Shown: positions 17,103-24,883 of the stretch, one piece after another
Layout of the letters: every line of letters starts with the position of its first letter
Numbering within the stretch: the stretch's first letter is position 1
Assembly: GCF_014451325.2 (NCBI RefSeq)
Contig: NZ_JACSCH020000007.1
Coordinates: 1 to 64,000, forward strand
Direction of reading: 5' to 3'
DNA: 64,000 nt
DNA from: Streptomyces sp. CB02980
GTDB taxonomy: Bacteria > Actinomycetota > Actinomycetes > Streptomycetales > Streptomycetaceae
Position numbers and translations under genes: made by a program
Notes under the pieces: generated by a model
The model's database searches: none
What the model was told of the DNA's origin: nothing
What the model saw: the letters and a program-made list of their open reading frames with translations, nothing else

Positions 17103-18041
17103 ATGAGCGCACAGAACGTCACCGCACAGAACGCCCACGCACAGAACGCCGACGCGCAGAACGCCGACGCGCAGAACGTCGACGCGCAGAGCATCACGGT
17201 CATCGGTCTCGGCCAGATGGGCTCCGCCCTCGCCGACGCCTTCCTCACCGCCGGCCACCGCACCACCGTCTGGAACCGCACCCCCGGGAAGGCCGACGCC
17301 CTCGTCGCCCGGGGCGCCGTCCGCGCCGGCTCCGTCGCGGAGGCCGTCGCCGCGAGCGCGCTCGTCGTGGTCTGCGTCCTCGACTACCCGGCCGTACGCG
17401 GACTCCTCGCCCCCGTCACCGAGTCGCTGCGGGGCCGGGTCCTGGTCAACCTGACCTCCGGTTCGCCGGAGCAGGCCCGCGCCGAGGCGGAGTGGGCCGC
17501 CGAGCACGGCATCGGCTACCTCGACGGAGCCGTCATGACGACCCCGCCGGGGGTCGGCGACAGCGCCAACATGTTCCTCTACTCGGGATCGCCCGAGCTG
17601 CTCGACGCGCACCGCGCGACGCTCGCCGTCCTCGGCGACCCGGTGGACCTCGGCCCGGACGCGGGGCTCGCCTCGCTCTACGACGCGGGGCTGCTCGGCC
17701 TCATGTGGTCCGTCTTCGGCGGCTGGCTGCACGCGACCGCCCTCGCGGGCGCGGACGGGGTGCCGGCCCGGGACTTCACGGCGGTGGCCACCCGCTGGCT
17801 GAAGACGGTCTCCTGGTTCATGACGACGTACGCCGAGCAGATCGACGAGGGGACGTACCCGGGCGACGACGCCACGATCGACGTCCAGGTGGCGACGATC
17901 GGGCACCTGCTGCACGCGGGGGAGGCGCGGGGCATCGACAACCGGCTGCCGGAGCTGCACCTGGAGCTGATGCGCGCGGCGGTCGGGGCGGGCCACGGAG
18001 GGGACAGTTACGCCCGGATCATTGAAAACTTCCGCAAGTAG
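17103..18041 (+). CDS. NAD(P)-dependent oxidoreductase (imine-reductase-like)
   Basis: 312 residues. A Rossmann domain begins with ITVIGLGQMGSALA followed by the VWNRTPGKA motif typical of 6-phosphogluconate dehydrogenase/beta-hydroxyacid dehydrogenase enzymes, which favours NADPH. The C-terminal helical part (LYDAGLLGLMWSVFGGW, then TIGHLLHAGEARG) matches the imine-reductase/RedAm-like group. The N-terminus carries five copies of a 15-bp unit encoding AQNxx before the fold starts. ATG at 17103; divergent from the GlxA-type regulator. A strong terminator follows. Confidence 0.85.
   Translation: MSAQNVTAQNAHAQNADAQNADAQNVDAQSITVIGLGQMGSALADAFLTAGHRTTVWNRTPGKADALVARGAVRAGSVAEAVAASALVVVCVLDYPAVRGLLAPVTESLRGRVLVNLTSGSPEQARAEAEWAAEHGIGYLDGAVMTTPPGVGDSANMFLYSGSPELLDAHRATLAVLGDPVDLGPDAGLASLYDAGLLGLMWSVFGGWLHATALAGADGVPARDFTAVATRWLKTVSWFMTTYAEQIDEGTYPGDDATIDVQVATIGHLLHAGEARGIDNRLPELHLELMRAAVGAGHGGDSYARIIENFRK
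17109..17192 (+). repeat. 15-bp coding tandem repeat (AQNxx x5.5)
   Basis: Units of GC(A/G)CAGAACG(C/T)C(A/G/C)AC type from 17109, five complete (AQNVT, AQNAH, AQNAD, AQNAD, AQNVD) and a partial AQS. They encode an N-terminal extension ahead of the Rossmann strand. Confidence 0.9.
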
Positions 18042-18073
18042 GACGTGCAGGGCAGATAGGTACTGAACAGGGA

Positions 18074-18106
18074 AAAGCCGTCACTCCCCCGAGGAGTGAC
18101 GGCTTT
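18074..18106. terminator. Bidirectional terminator
   Basis: Perfect 14-bp stem AAAGCCGTCACTCC/GGAGTGACGGCTTT with a CCCGA loop, between convergent genes. Gives AAA and TTT flanks on both strands. Confidence 0.95.
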
Positions 18107-18131
18107 CCGTGTGCCGCGAGGTGCGGGTCGG

Positions 18132-19028
18132 TCAGAGGAGACGGACCGCGCCGGAGGGCATGTCCCAGTCCAGGGAGCGCTCGACGACACCGGTCGACGA
18201 GTTCTGCGCGCCGACGTAGTTGCCGCCGCCCACGTAGATCGCGACGTGGTACGAGCCGCTGCGGCTGCCCCAGTACAGGATGTCGCCCGGCTGGAGGTTG
18301 CTCAGGGAGACGGAGGTGCCCATGCTCGACTGGTCGTACGAGATGCGGGGCAGGTCGATGCCGGCCTGACGGTAGGCGGCCTGGACGAGACCGGAGCAGT
18401 CCCAGGAGTTGGGGCCGGTGCCACCGGTGACGTACGAGTCGCCGACCTGGGCGCGGGCGAAGGCCACGATCGCGGCGGCGGAGCCGGAGGGGGCCTGCGT
18501 CTCGCTCTCGCCGGAACCGGCCGAGGAGCCGCTGGAGGAGTCGGAGTCCGAGGAGTCGTCGCTCGCCGACGTGGAGGTGAGCTGAGTGCGCTCACTGGCA
18601 CGGGAGGCGCGCTCCTGGGCTTCCTTGCGCTCCTGCTCGGCCTTGGCCTCGGCCTCGGCCTTGAGGCGGGCCTTCTCGGCCTTCTCGGCGGCGGCCTTGC
18701 GGTCGGCCTCCGCCTTGGCCGTCTTGGCCTCCTTGGCGGCCTTCTGCAGCGCCAGGTTCTCCTGCGTCTGGAGGCTCTGGTCGAGCGCCTCCTGCTGGGA
18801 GGCCTCGGCGGAGGCGGCGACGGCGGAGGCGAGACCGGCGCCGGTCTCGAGCGAGCCCAGGGTGGGCATTTCGATGGTCTCGGTCACCGGCTCGGCATTC
18901 GCCGGCCCGGCAGCACCGGCCACCGCGATGGTGCCGAGGACGCCACCGGCAACTCCGGCTCGCAGCGCGAGCTTCGAGGCGCTGCGGCGGGGCTTCCGGT
19001 GGCTGGGTATGTGAGCGGTGTGGGACAT
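18132..19028 (-). CDS. Secreted NlpC/P60 peptidoglycan hydrolase
   Basis: 298 residues. Start at ATG 19028 (MSHTAHIPSHRK), giving a signal peptide with hydrophobic core and cleavage near PANAEP. Residues about 60-150 form an Ala/Lys/Glu-rich coiled coil (KAAKEAKTAKAEADRK type), then a Ser/Asp-rich linker, then the C-terminal C40 NlpC/P60 domain with nucleophile Cys in WDCSGLVQAAY and His in SYHVAIYVGGG. It cleaves D-Glu-type peptidoglycan stem peptides (family knowledge). The gene is known next to nuo in other streptomycetes (from memory). A 671-bp region separates it from nuoA. Confidence 0.9.
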   Translation of the reverse strand: MSHTAHIPSHRKPRRSASKLALRAGVAGGVLGTIAVAGAAGPANAEPVTETIEMPTLGSLETGAGLASAVAASAEASQQEALDQSLQTQENLALQKAAKEAKTAKAEADRKAAAEKAEKARLKAEAEAKAEQERKEAQERASRASERTQLTSTSASDDSSDSDSSSGSSAGSGESETQAPSGSAAAIVAFARAQVGDSYVTGGTGPNSWDCSGLVQAAYRQAGIDLPRISYDQSSMGTSVSLSNLQPGDILYWGSRSGSYHVAIYVGGGNYVGAQNSSTGVVERSLDWDMPSGAVRLL

Positions 19029-19267
19029 GAGGACAACCGCTATCAGGGCTTCACGGTTCCCTTCAAGAAACGTGGGTTGCGCCACAGTTACGTTCGGAAT
19101 CTCCTAATCCGCTTCTGTGGCGCCCTTATTGACGCCGTAACGGGCAAATCGGGCACGGCTCATCTGGCCCTTGATCACGGGTTTTCAATGAAACGTCCGA
19201 ATTGCCCGACGCTTACCACCTCTTGACGCGTGTGGCCAAGCCCCATGTTTTTTGGAGGCTTCGAGGT

Positions 19268-19281
19268 GTGGTGCAGGTCAC
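19268..19281. promoter_or_regulatory. Candidate Crp site
   Basis: GTGGTGCAGGTCAC fits the Streptomyces Crp consensus GTG-N6-GNCAC exactly, and is embedded in the wider dyad GTGTG-N8-CACAC. The motif is short, so chance occurrence is possible. Confidence 0.35.
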
Positions 19282-19290
19282 ACTTCCGTC

Positions 19291-19306
19291 TCACGAGCGC
19301 TCGTGA
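19291..19306. promoter_or_regulatory. 16-bp perfect palindrome
   Basis: TCACGAGCGCTCGTGA is fully self-complementary. Shape fits an operator of a dimeric (for example TetR-type) regulator; I do not recognise the owner. Confidence 0.5.
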
Positions 19307-19402
19307 ACGGGCGCACGCGTCCACCGTCGTACGCAGGACCCCCCGACCGGGCGAAGGGCGGTTCCTTTATCACCCGGATGCGTCCATCACCAATTTGCCT
19401 GT

Positions 19403-19415
19403 AGTGACCATCACT
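19403..19415. promoter_or_regulatory. AGTGA-CCA-TCACT dyad
   Basis: Perfect inverted repeat with a 3-base spacer, resembling the AGTGA-Nm-TCACC pattern reported for BldD. It lies between a weak TTGCCT (19395) and TAGTGC (19419), 18 bp apart, that could be a plus-strand promoter. Confidence 0.4.
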
Positions 19416-19614
19416 TGATAGTGCGACACCCCCTCCGATCAGCGATTTCCAGTCCGGATGTCACATCTGGTGATCACCTGGGCGCTTCGCGCAACAAGAT
19501 CACCGCTCATCCGACTTCATGATCCTTCGTCAGGTGGTGGAGATCACAAAGTCGTTGGTGTACCCCGTGTCGCAGATCACAGAGGGGCAGGCATAGGATG
19601 CGGGGCAGCCGGGC

Positions 19615-19632
19615 TTGTGAACTGCCTCACAT
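19615..19632 (+). promoter_or_regulatory. Rex operator (ROP) of the nuo operon
   Basis: TTGTGAACTGCCTCACAT matches the Rex consensus TTGTGA-N6-TCACAA in 17 of 18 effective positions, with the spacing exactly right. Rex represses respiratory genes and releases DNA when NADH/NAD+ is high; nuo is a described Rex target in S. coelicolor. It lies 68 bp before the nuoA start and just downstream of TAGGAT (19594-19599), a perfect -10 hexamer for the main sigma factor, so it would overlap the transcription start. The -35 region is weak. Confidence 0.85.
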
Positions 19633-19699
19633 GGGGGCGATCTTTCACGGTCCGGTCGTGCGATCCAACGGTCAAGGACGACTGGAAGGAGCGAGGAGC

Positions 19700-20059
19700 G
19701 TGAATGCGTACGCGCCCGTCCTCGTGCTCGGTGCCCTGGGTGCGGGGTTTGCGATCTTCTCCGTGGTCATGGCCACGCTTATCGGGCCAAAGCGGTACAA
19801 CAGGGCAAAGCTTGAGGCGTACGAGTGCGGCATCGAGCCGACACCCACTCCCGCCGGAGGCGGCCGCTTCCCGATCAAGTACTACCTGACGGCGATGCTC
19901 TTCATCGTCTTCGACATCGAGATCGTCTTCCTCTACCCCTGGGCGGTCACCTTCGACGCCCTGGGGCTTTTCGGGCTCGTGGAGATGCTGCTCTTCGTGC
20001 TCACCGTCTTCGTCGCCTACGCGTATGTGTGGCGTCGCGGCGGCCTGGAATGGGACTGA
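19700..20059 (+). CDS. nuoA: NADH-quinone oxidoreductase subunit A
   Basis: 119 residues, three predicted membrane helices; part of the proton-pumping arm near the quinone tunnel. Family markers are GPKRYNRAKLEAYECGIEP (the loop with the conserved Cys) and FDIEIVFLYPWAV. GTG at 19700 is preceded by GGAGCGAGGAG. An upstream in-frame ATG (19598) would put an N-terminal tail through the Rex site and is rejected. First gene of the nuo operon; nuoB follows after 17 bp. Confidence 0.95.
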   Translation: MNAYAPVLVLGALGAGFAIFSVVMATLIGPKRYNRAKLEAYECGIEPTPTPAGGGRFPIKYYLTAMLFIVFDIEIVFLYPWAVTFDALGLFGLVEMLLFVLTVFVAYAYVWRRGGLEWD

Positions 20060-20076
20060 GGGGCTGAGGGGCACCT

Positions 20077-20631
20077 ATGGGACTCGAAGAGAAACTCCCG
20101 AGCGGCTTTCTGCTGACGACGGTCGAACAGGCCGCGGGCTGGGTGCGCAAGGCGTCCGTGTTCCCCGCGACCTTCGGCCTCGCCTGCTGCGCCATCGAGA
20201 TGATGACCACCGGAGCCGGCCGGTACGACCTGGCCCGCTTCGGCATGGAGGTCTTCCGCGGCTCACCGCGCCAGGCCGACCTGATGATCGTGGCCGGCCG
20301 GGTCAGCCAGAAGATGGCGCCGGTCCTGAGGCAGGTCTACGACCAGATGCCCAACCCCAAGTGGGTCATCTCCATGGGCGTCTGCGCCTCCTCGGGCGGC
20401 ATGTTCAACAACTACGCGATCGTCCAGGGCGTCGACCACATCGTGCCGGTCGACATCTACCTGCCCGGCTGCCCGCCGCGCCCGGAGATGCTGCTCGACG
20501 CGATCCTCAAGCTCCACCAGAAGATCCAGACCTCCAAGCTCGGCGTGAACGCCGAGGAGGCGGCCCGGGAGGCGGAGGAGGCGGCGCTCAAGGCGCTGCC
20601 GACGATTGAACTGAAGGGTCTGCTGAGGTGA
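20077..20631 (+). CDS. nuoB: NADH-quinone oxidoreductase subunit B
   Basis: 184 residues. Binds the terminal [4Fe-4S] cluster N2 that passes electrons to quinone: ligands C37, C38 (FGLACCAIEMM), C103 (MGVCASSGG) and C132 (PGCPPRP) are all present. Acts at the junction of hydrophilic and membrane arms. ATG at 20077 with a GAGGGGCACC-type upstream site. Its TGA overlaps the GTG of a small ORF at 20628. Confidence 0.97.
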   Translation: MGLEEKLPSGFLLTTVEQAAGWVRKASVFPATFGLACCAIEMMTTGAGRYDLARFGMEVFRGSPRQADLMIVAGRVSQKMAPVLRQVYDQMPNPKWVISMGVCASSGGMFNNYAIVQGVDHIVPVDIYLPGCPPRPEMLLDAILKLHQKIQTSKLGVNAEEAAREAEEAALKALPTIELKGLLR

Positions 20632-20750
20632 CCGACGCGCGCGCGGCCGCCGGGCCGCAGACGACAGCGAAAGCCGCGCCTCTGCTCCCCCTGCCTTCGG
20701 CGGGCGGTACCCCCAGCGCGGGTGGAGAAGGGAACGGTTCAGCACAGTGA
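20628..20750 (+). CDS. Small ORF linking nuoB and nuoC (40 aa)
   Basis: A 40-residue open frame beginning VTDARAAAGP and ending NGSAQ. Its GTG (20628) overlaps the nuoB TGA, and its own TGA (20748-20750) overlaps the nuoC GTG (20747), so both joints are GTGA. The peptide is low in complexity (Ala, Gly, Pro, Ser) with no motif, so it may only relay ribosomes. The middle, CCCCCTGCCTTCGGCGGGCGG then GGTACCCCC, resembles a short Streptomyces palindromic repeat. Could equally be an accident of a high-GC sequence; a functional peptide is not shown. Confidence 0.45.
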   Translation: MTDARAAAGPQTTAKAAPLLPLPSAGGTPSAGGEGNGSAQ

Positions 20751-21478
20751 GCGACGAGACACCCAATCCCGAGAAGGACCTCAGCGCGCAGAACCTGCCG
20801 GGGCAGCGCGGGGAGCACGGCGAGGAGGTCCGCGTCCAGCGCGGCATGTTCGGCGCCAACAACGGCGGCGACACCTCCGGCTACGGCGGACTCGTCCGCT
20901 CGATCCGGCTCCCCGGGCCGGCCTCCCGCCCCTACGGCGGCTGGTTCGACGAGGTGGCCGACGAACTCGAGGGCGCGCTGGAGGAGCAGGGCCTGCTCCC
21001 CGAGAACGCCATCGAGAAGACGGTCGTCGACCGCGGCGAGCTCACCTTCCACATCGAGCGGGAGCACCTCGTCCGCGTCGCCCGGACCCTCCGCGACGAC
21101 CCGGCGCTCCGCTTCGAGCTCTGCACCGGCGTCTCGGGCGTCCACTACCCGGGCGACAAGGGCCGCGAGCTGCACGCCGTCTACCACCTGCGCTCGCTCA
21201 CCCACGGCCGGCTGATCCGCCTGGAGACGTCCGCCCCGGACACCGACCCGCACCTGCCGTCGCTCGTCGCGGTCTACCCGACGAACGACTGGCACGAGCG
21301 CGAGACGTACGACTTCTTCGGCATCGTCTTCGACGGCCACCCCGCCCTCACCCGGATCATGATGCCGGACGACTGGCAGGGCCACCCGCAGCGCAAGGAC
21401 TACCCCCTCGGTGGCATCGCCATCGAGTACAAGGGCGCCCAGATCCCGGCTCCGGACCAGCGGAGGTCGTACTCGTGA
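20747..21478 (+). CDS. nuoC: NADH-quinone oxidoreductase subunit C
   Basis: 243 residues, unfused to NuoD. The 30-kDa subunit forms part of the hydrophilic arm next to N2. A charged 80-residue N-terminal extension precedes the core; the marker motif is HERETYDFFGIVFDGHP. GTG at 20747 shares bases with the small ORF stop; a purine run GGAGAAGGGAA lies 13-20 bases upstream. Its TGA overlaps the nuoD GTG. Confidence 0.95.
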   Translation: MSDETPNPEKDLSAQNLPGQRGEHGEEVRVQRGMFGANNGGDTSGYGGLVRSIRLPGPASRPYGGWFDEVADELEGALEEQGLLPENAIEKTVVDRGELTFHIEREHLVRVARTLRDDPALRFELCTGVSGVHYPGDKGRELHAVYHLRSLTHGRLIRLETSAPDTDPHLPSLVAVYPTNDWHERETYDFFGIVFDGHPALTRIMMPDDWQGHPQRKDYPLGGIAIEYKGAQIPAPDQRRSYS

Positions 21479-22797
21479 GCACTTCCCACGCGTCTCCCCG
21501 CGAGACGACAGAAGGCGCCGTCTACACGGTGACCGGCGGTGACTGGGAAGAGGTCGTCCAGTCCGCCGCGAAGGCCGACGACGAGCGCATCATCGTCAAC
21601 ATGGGCCCCCAGCACCCGTCCACCCACGGCGTGCTCCGGCTCATCCTGGAGATCGACGGCGAGACCGTCACCGAGGCCCGCTGCGGCATCGGCTACCTCC
21701 ACACCGGCATCGAGAAGAACCTCGAGTACCGGACCTGGACGCAGGGCACCACCTTCGTCACGCGCATGGACTACCTCACCTCGTTCTACAACGAGACGGC
21801 GTACTGCCTCGGCGTGGAGAAGCTGCTCGGCATCACCGACCAGATCCCGGACCGGGCCACCGTCATCCGCGTCCTGCTGATGGAGCTCAACCGGCTCTCC
21901 TCCCACCTGGTGTGCATCGCCACCGGCGGCATGGAGCTCGGCGCCACCACGATCATGATCTACGGCTTCCGGGACCGCGAGATGATCCTGGACCTGTACG
22001 AGCTGATCACCGGCCTGCGCATGAACCACGCGTTCATCCGCCCCGGCGGCCTCGCCCAGGACCTGCCGCCCGGCGCCGTCGACGCCGTGCGCGAGTTCGT
22101 GAAGACCATGAAGAAGAACCTGCCGGAGTACGACAAGCTCGCCACCGGCAACCCCATCTTCAAGGCCCGCATGCAGGACGTCGGCTACCTCGACCTCACC
22201 GGCTGCATGGCGCTCGGCGCCACCGGACCGATCCTGCGCTCGGCGGGCCTCCCGCACGACCTGCGCAAGACCGACCCGTACTGCGGTTACGAGAACTACG
22301 ACTTCGAGGTCCCCACCGCCGACACCTGCGACTCCTACGGACGCTTCCTCGTCCGGCTCGAGGAGATGCGCCAGTCCCTCCGGATCGTTGAGCAGTGCCT
22401 CGACCGTCTGGAGCCGGGCGACGTCATGGTCGGCGACAAGAAGATCGCCTGGCCCGCGCAGCTCGCGCTCGGCGCCGACGGCCTCGGCAACTCGATGGAC
22501 CACATCGCGAAGATCATGGGCACCTCCATGGAGGCCCTGATCCACCACTTCAAGCTGGTCACCGAGGGCTTCCGGGTCCCGGCCGGGCAGGCCTACGCGG
22601 CCGTCGAGTCGCCCAAGGGCGAACTCGGCGTGCACGTCGTCTCCGACGGCGGCACCCGCCCCTTCCGGGTCCACTTCCGCGACCCGTCGTTCACCAACCT
22701 CCAGGCCATGGCCGCGATGTGCGAGGGCGGCCAGGTCGCCGACGTCATCGTCGCCGTCGCCTCCATCGACCCCGTGATGGGAGGCGTCGACCGATGA
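21475..22797 (+). CDS. nuoD: NADH-quinone oxidoreductase subunit D
   Basis: 440 residues. The 49-kDa subunit that lines the quinone-binding cavity. Markers: NMGPQHPSTHGVLRL, GYLHTGIEKN, and the C-terminal ASIDPVMGGVDR. GTG at 21475 overlaps nuoC stop (GTGA) and has GGAGG eight bases upstream. Its stop overlaps nuoE's ATG (ATGA). Confidence 0.97.
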   Translation: MSTSHASPRETTEGAVYTVTGGDWEEVVQSAAKADDERIIVNMGPQHPSTHGVLRLILEIDGETVTEARCGIGYLHTGIEKNLEYRTWTQGTTFVTRMDYLTSFYNETAYCLGVEKLLGITDQIPDRATVIRVLLMELNRLSSHLVCIATGGMELGATTIMIYGFRDREMILDLYELITGLRMNHAFIRPGGLAQDLPPGAVDAVREFVKTMKKNLPEYDKLATGNPIFKARMQDVGYLDLTGCMALGATGPILRSAGLPHDLRKTDPYCGYENYDFEVPTADTCDSYGRFLVRLEEMRQSLRIVEQCLDRLEPGDVMVGDKKIAWPAQLALGADGLGNSMDHIAKIMGTSMEALIHHFKLVTEGFRVPAGQAYAAVESPKGELGVHVVSDGGTRPFRVHFRDPSFTNLQAMAAMCEGGQVADVIVAVASIDPVMGGVDR

Positions 22798-23530
22798 CCG
22801 ACCAGATCAGTCTGGGCATGCCCCAGCTCCCCGCCCCCGCGTACCCGGCCGAGGTCCACGCCCGCCTGACCGAGGACGCGCGGGCGATCATCGACCGCTA
22901 CCCGGACTCCCGCTCCGCGCTCCTGCCGATGCTGCACCTCGTGCAGTCGGAGGAGGGCCATGTCACCCGTACCGGCATGGCGTTCTGCGCCGAGACCCTC
23001 GGCCTGACCACCGCCGAGGTCACCGCCGTCGCCACCTTCTACACGATGTACCGGCGCAAGCCCTCCGGCGACTACCAGGTCGGCGTCTGTACGAACACGC
23101 TCTGCGCGGTCATGGGCGGCGACGCCATCTTCGAGGAGCTCAAGGAGCACCTCGCCGTCGGCAACAACGAGACCACCGACGACGGCAAGATCACGCTTGA
23201 GCACATCGAGTGCAACGCGGCCTGCGACTTCGCCCCCGTGGTGATGGTCAACTGGGAGTTCTTCGACAACCAGACCCCCGAGTCCGCCAAGCGCATGGTC
23301 GACGACCTGCGGGCCGGCCGGACCGTCGAACCGACCCGCGGCGCCCCGATCTGCACGTTCAAGGAGACCGCCCGCATCCTCGCCGGCTTCCCCGACGAGC
23401 GGCCCGGCGCCGTCGAGGCCACCGGCGGCGCGGGCCCCGCCTCGCTCGTGGGACTCCGACTCGCCAAGGGCGAGCAGCCGCACCACCGAATCGTCCACCC
23501 GCGCGGTGAGACCTCCGGTCAGGAGGGGGA

Positions 23531-23534
<4 letters not shown>
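22794..23534 (+). CDS. nuoE: NADH-quinone oxidoreductase subunit E
   Basis: 246 residues. Thioredoxin-like fold carrying the [2Fe-2S] cluster N1a of the NADH-dehydrogenase module. Ligands C99, C104 (VCTNTLC) and C140, C144 (CNAAC) are intact. A hydrophilic tail of about 60 residues follows the fold. ATG at 22794 overlaps the nuoD stop; the end overlaps nuoF. Confidence 0.97.

Positions 23535-24879
<1,345 letters not shown>

Positions 24880-24883
<4 letters not shown>

Larger units (their letters stand above)
19029..19699. other. 671-bp divergent control region (NlpC/P60-nuoA)
   Basis: Contains no convincing ORF above 25 codons. It holds several dyads listed separately: GTG-N6-GNCAC (19268-19281), a 16-bp perfect palindrome (19291-19306), AGTGA-CCA-TCACT (19403-19415), GGTGATCACC (19469-19478) and a Rex operator (19615-19632). 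The short word GATCAC recurs at about 19473, 19498, 19542 and 19574. Confidence 0.7.

Noticed and set aside
19029..19230. ydaO (c-di-AMP) riboswitch before the NlpC/P60 gene
   Set aside because: Streptomyces wall hydrolase genes often carry one, but the conserved blocks of the aptamer are not present in the minus-strand leader.
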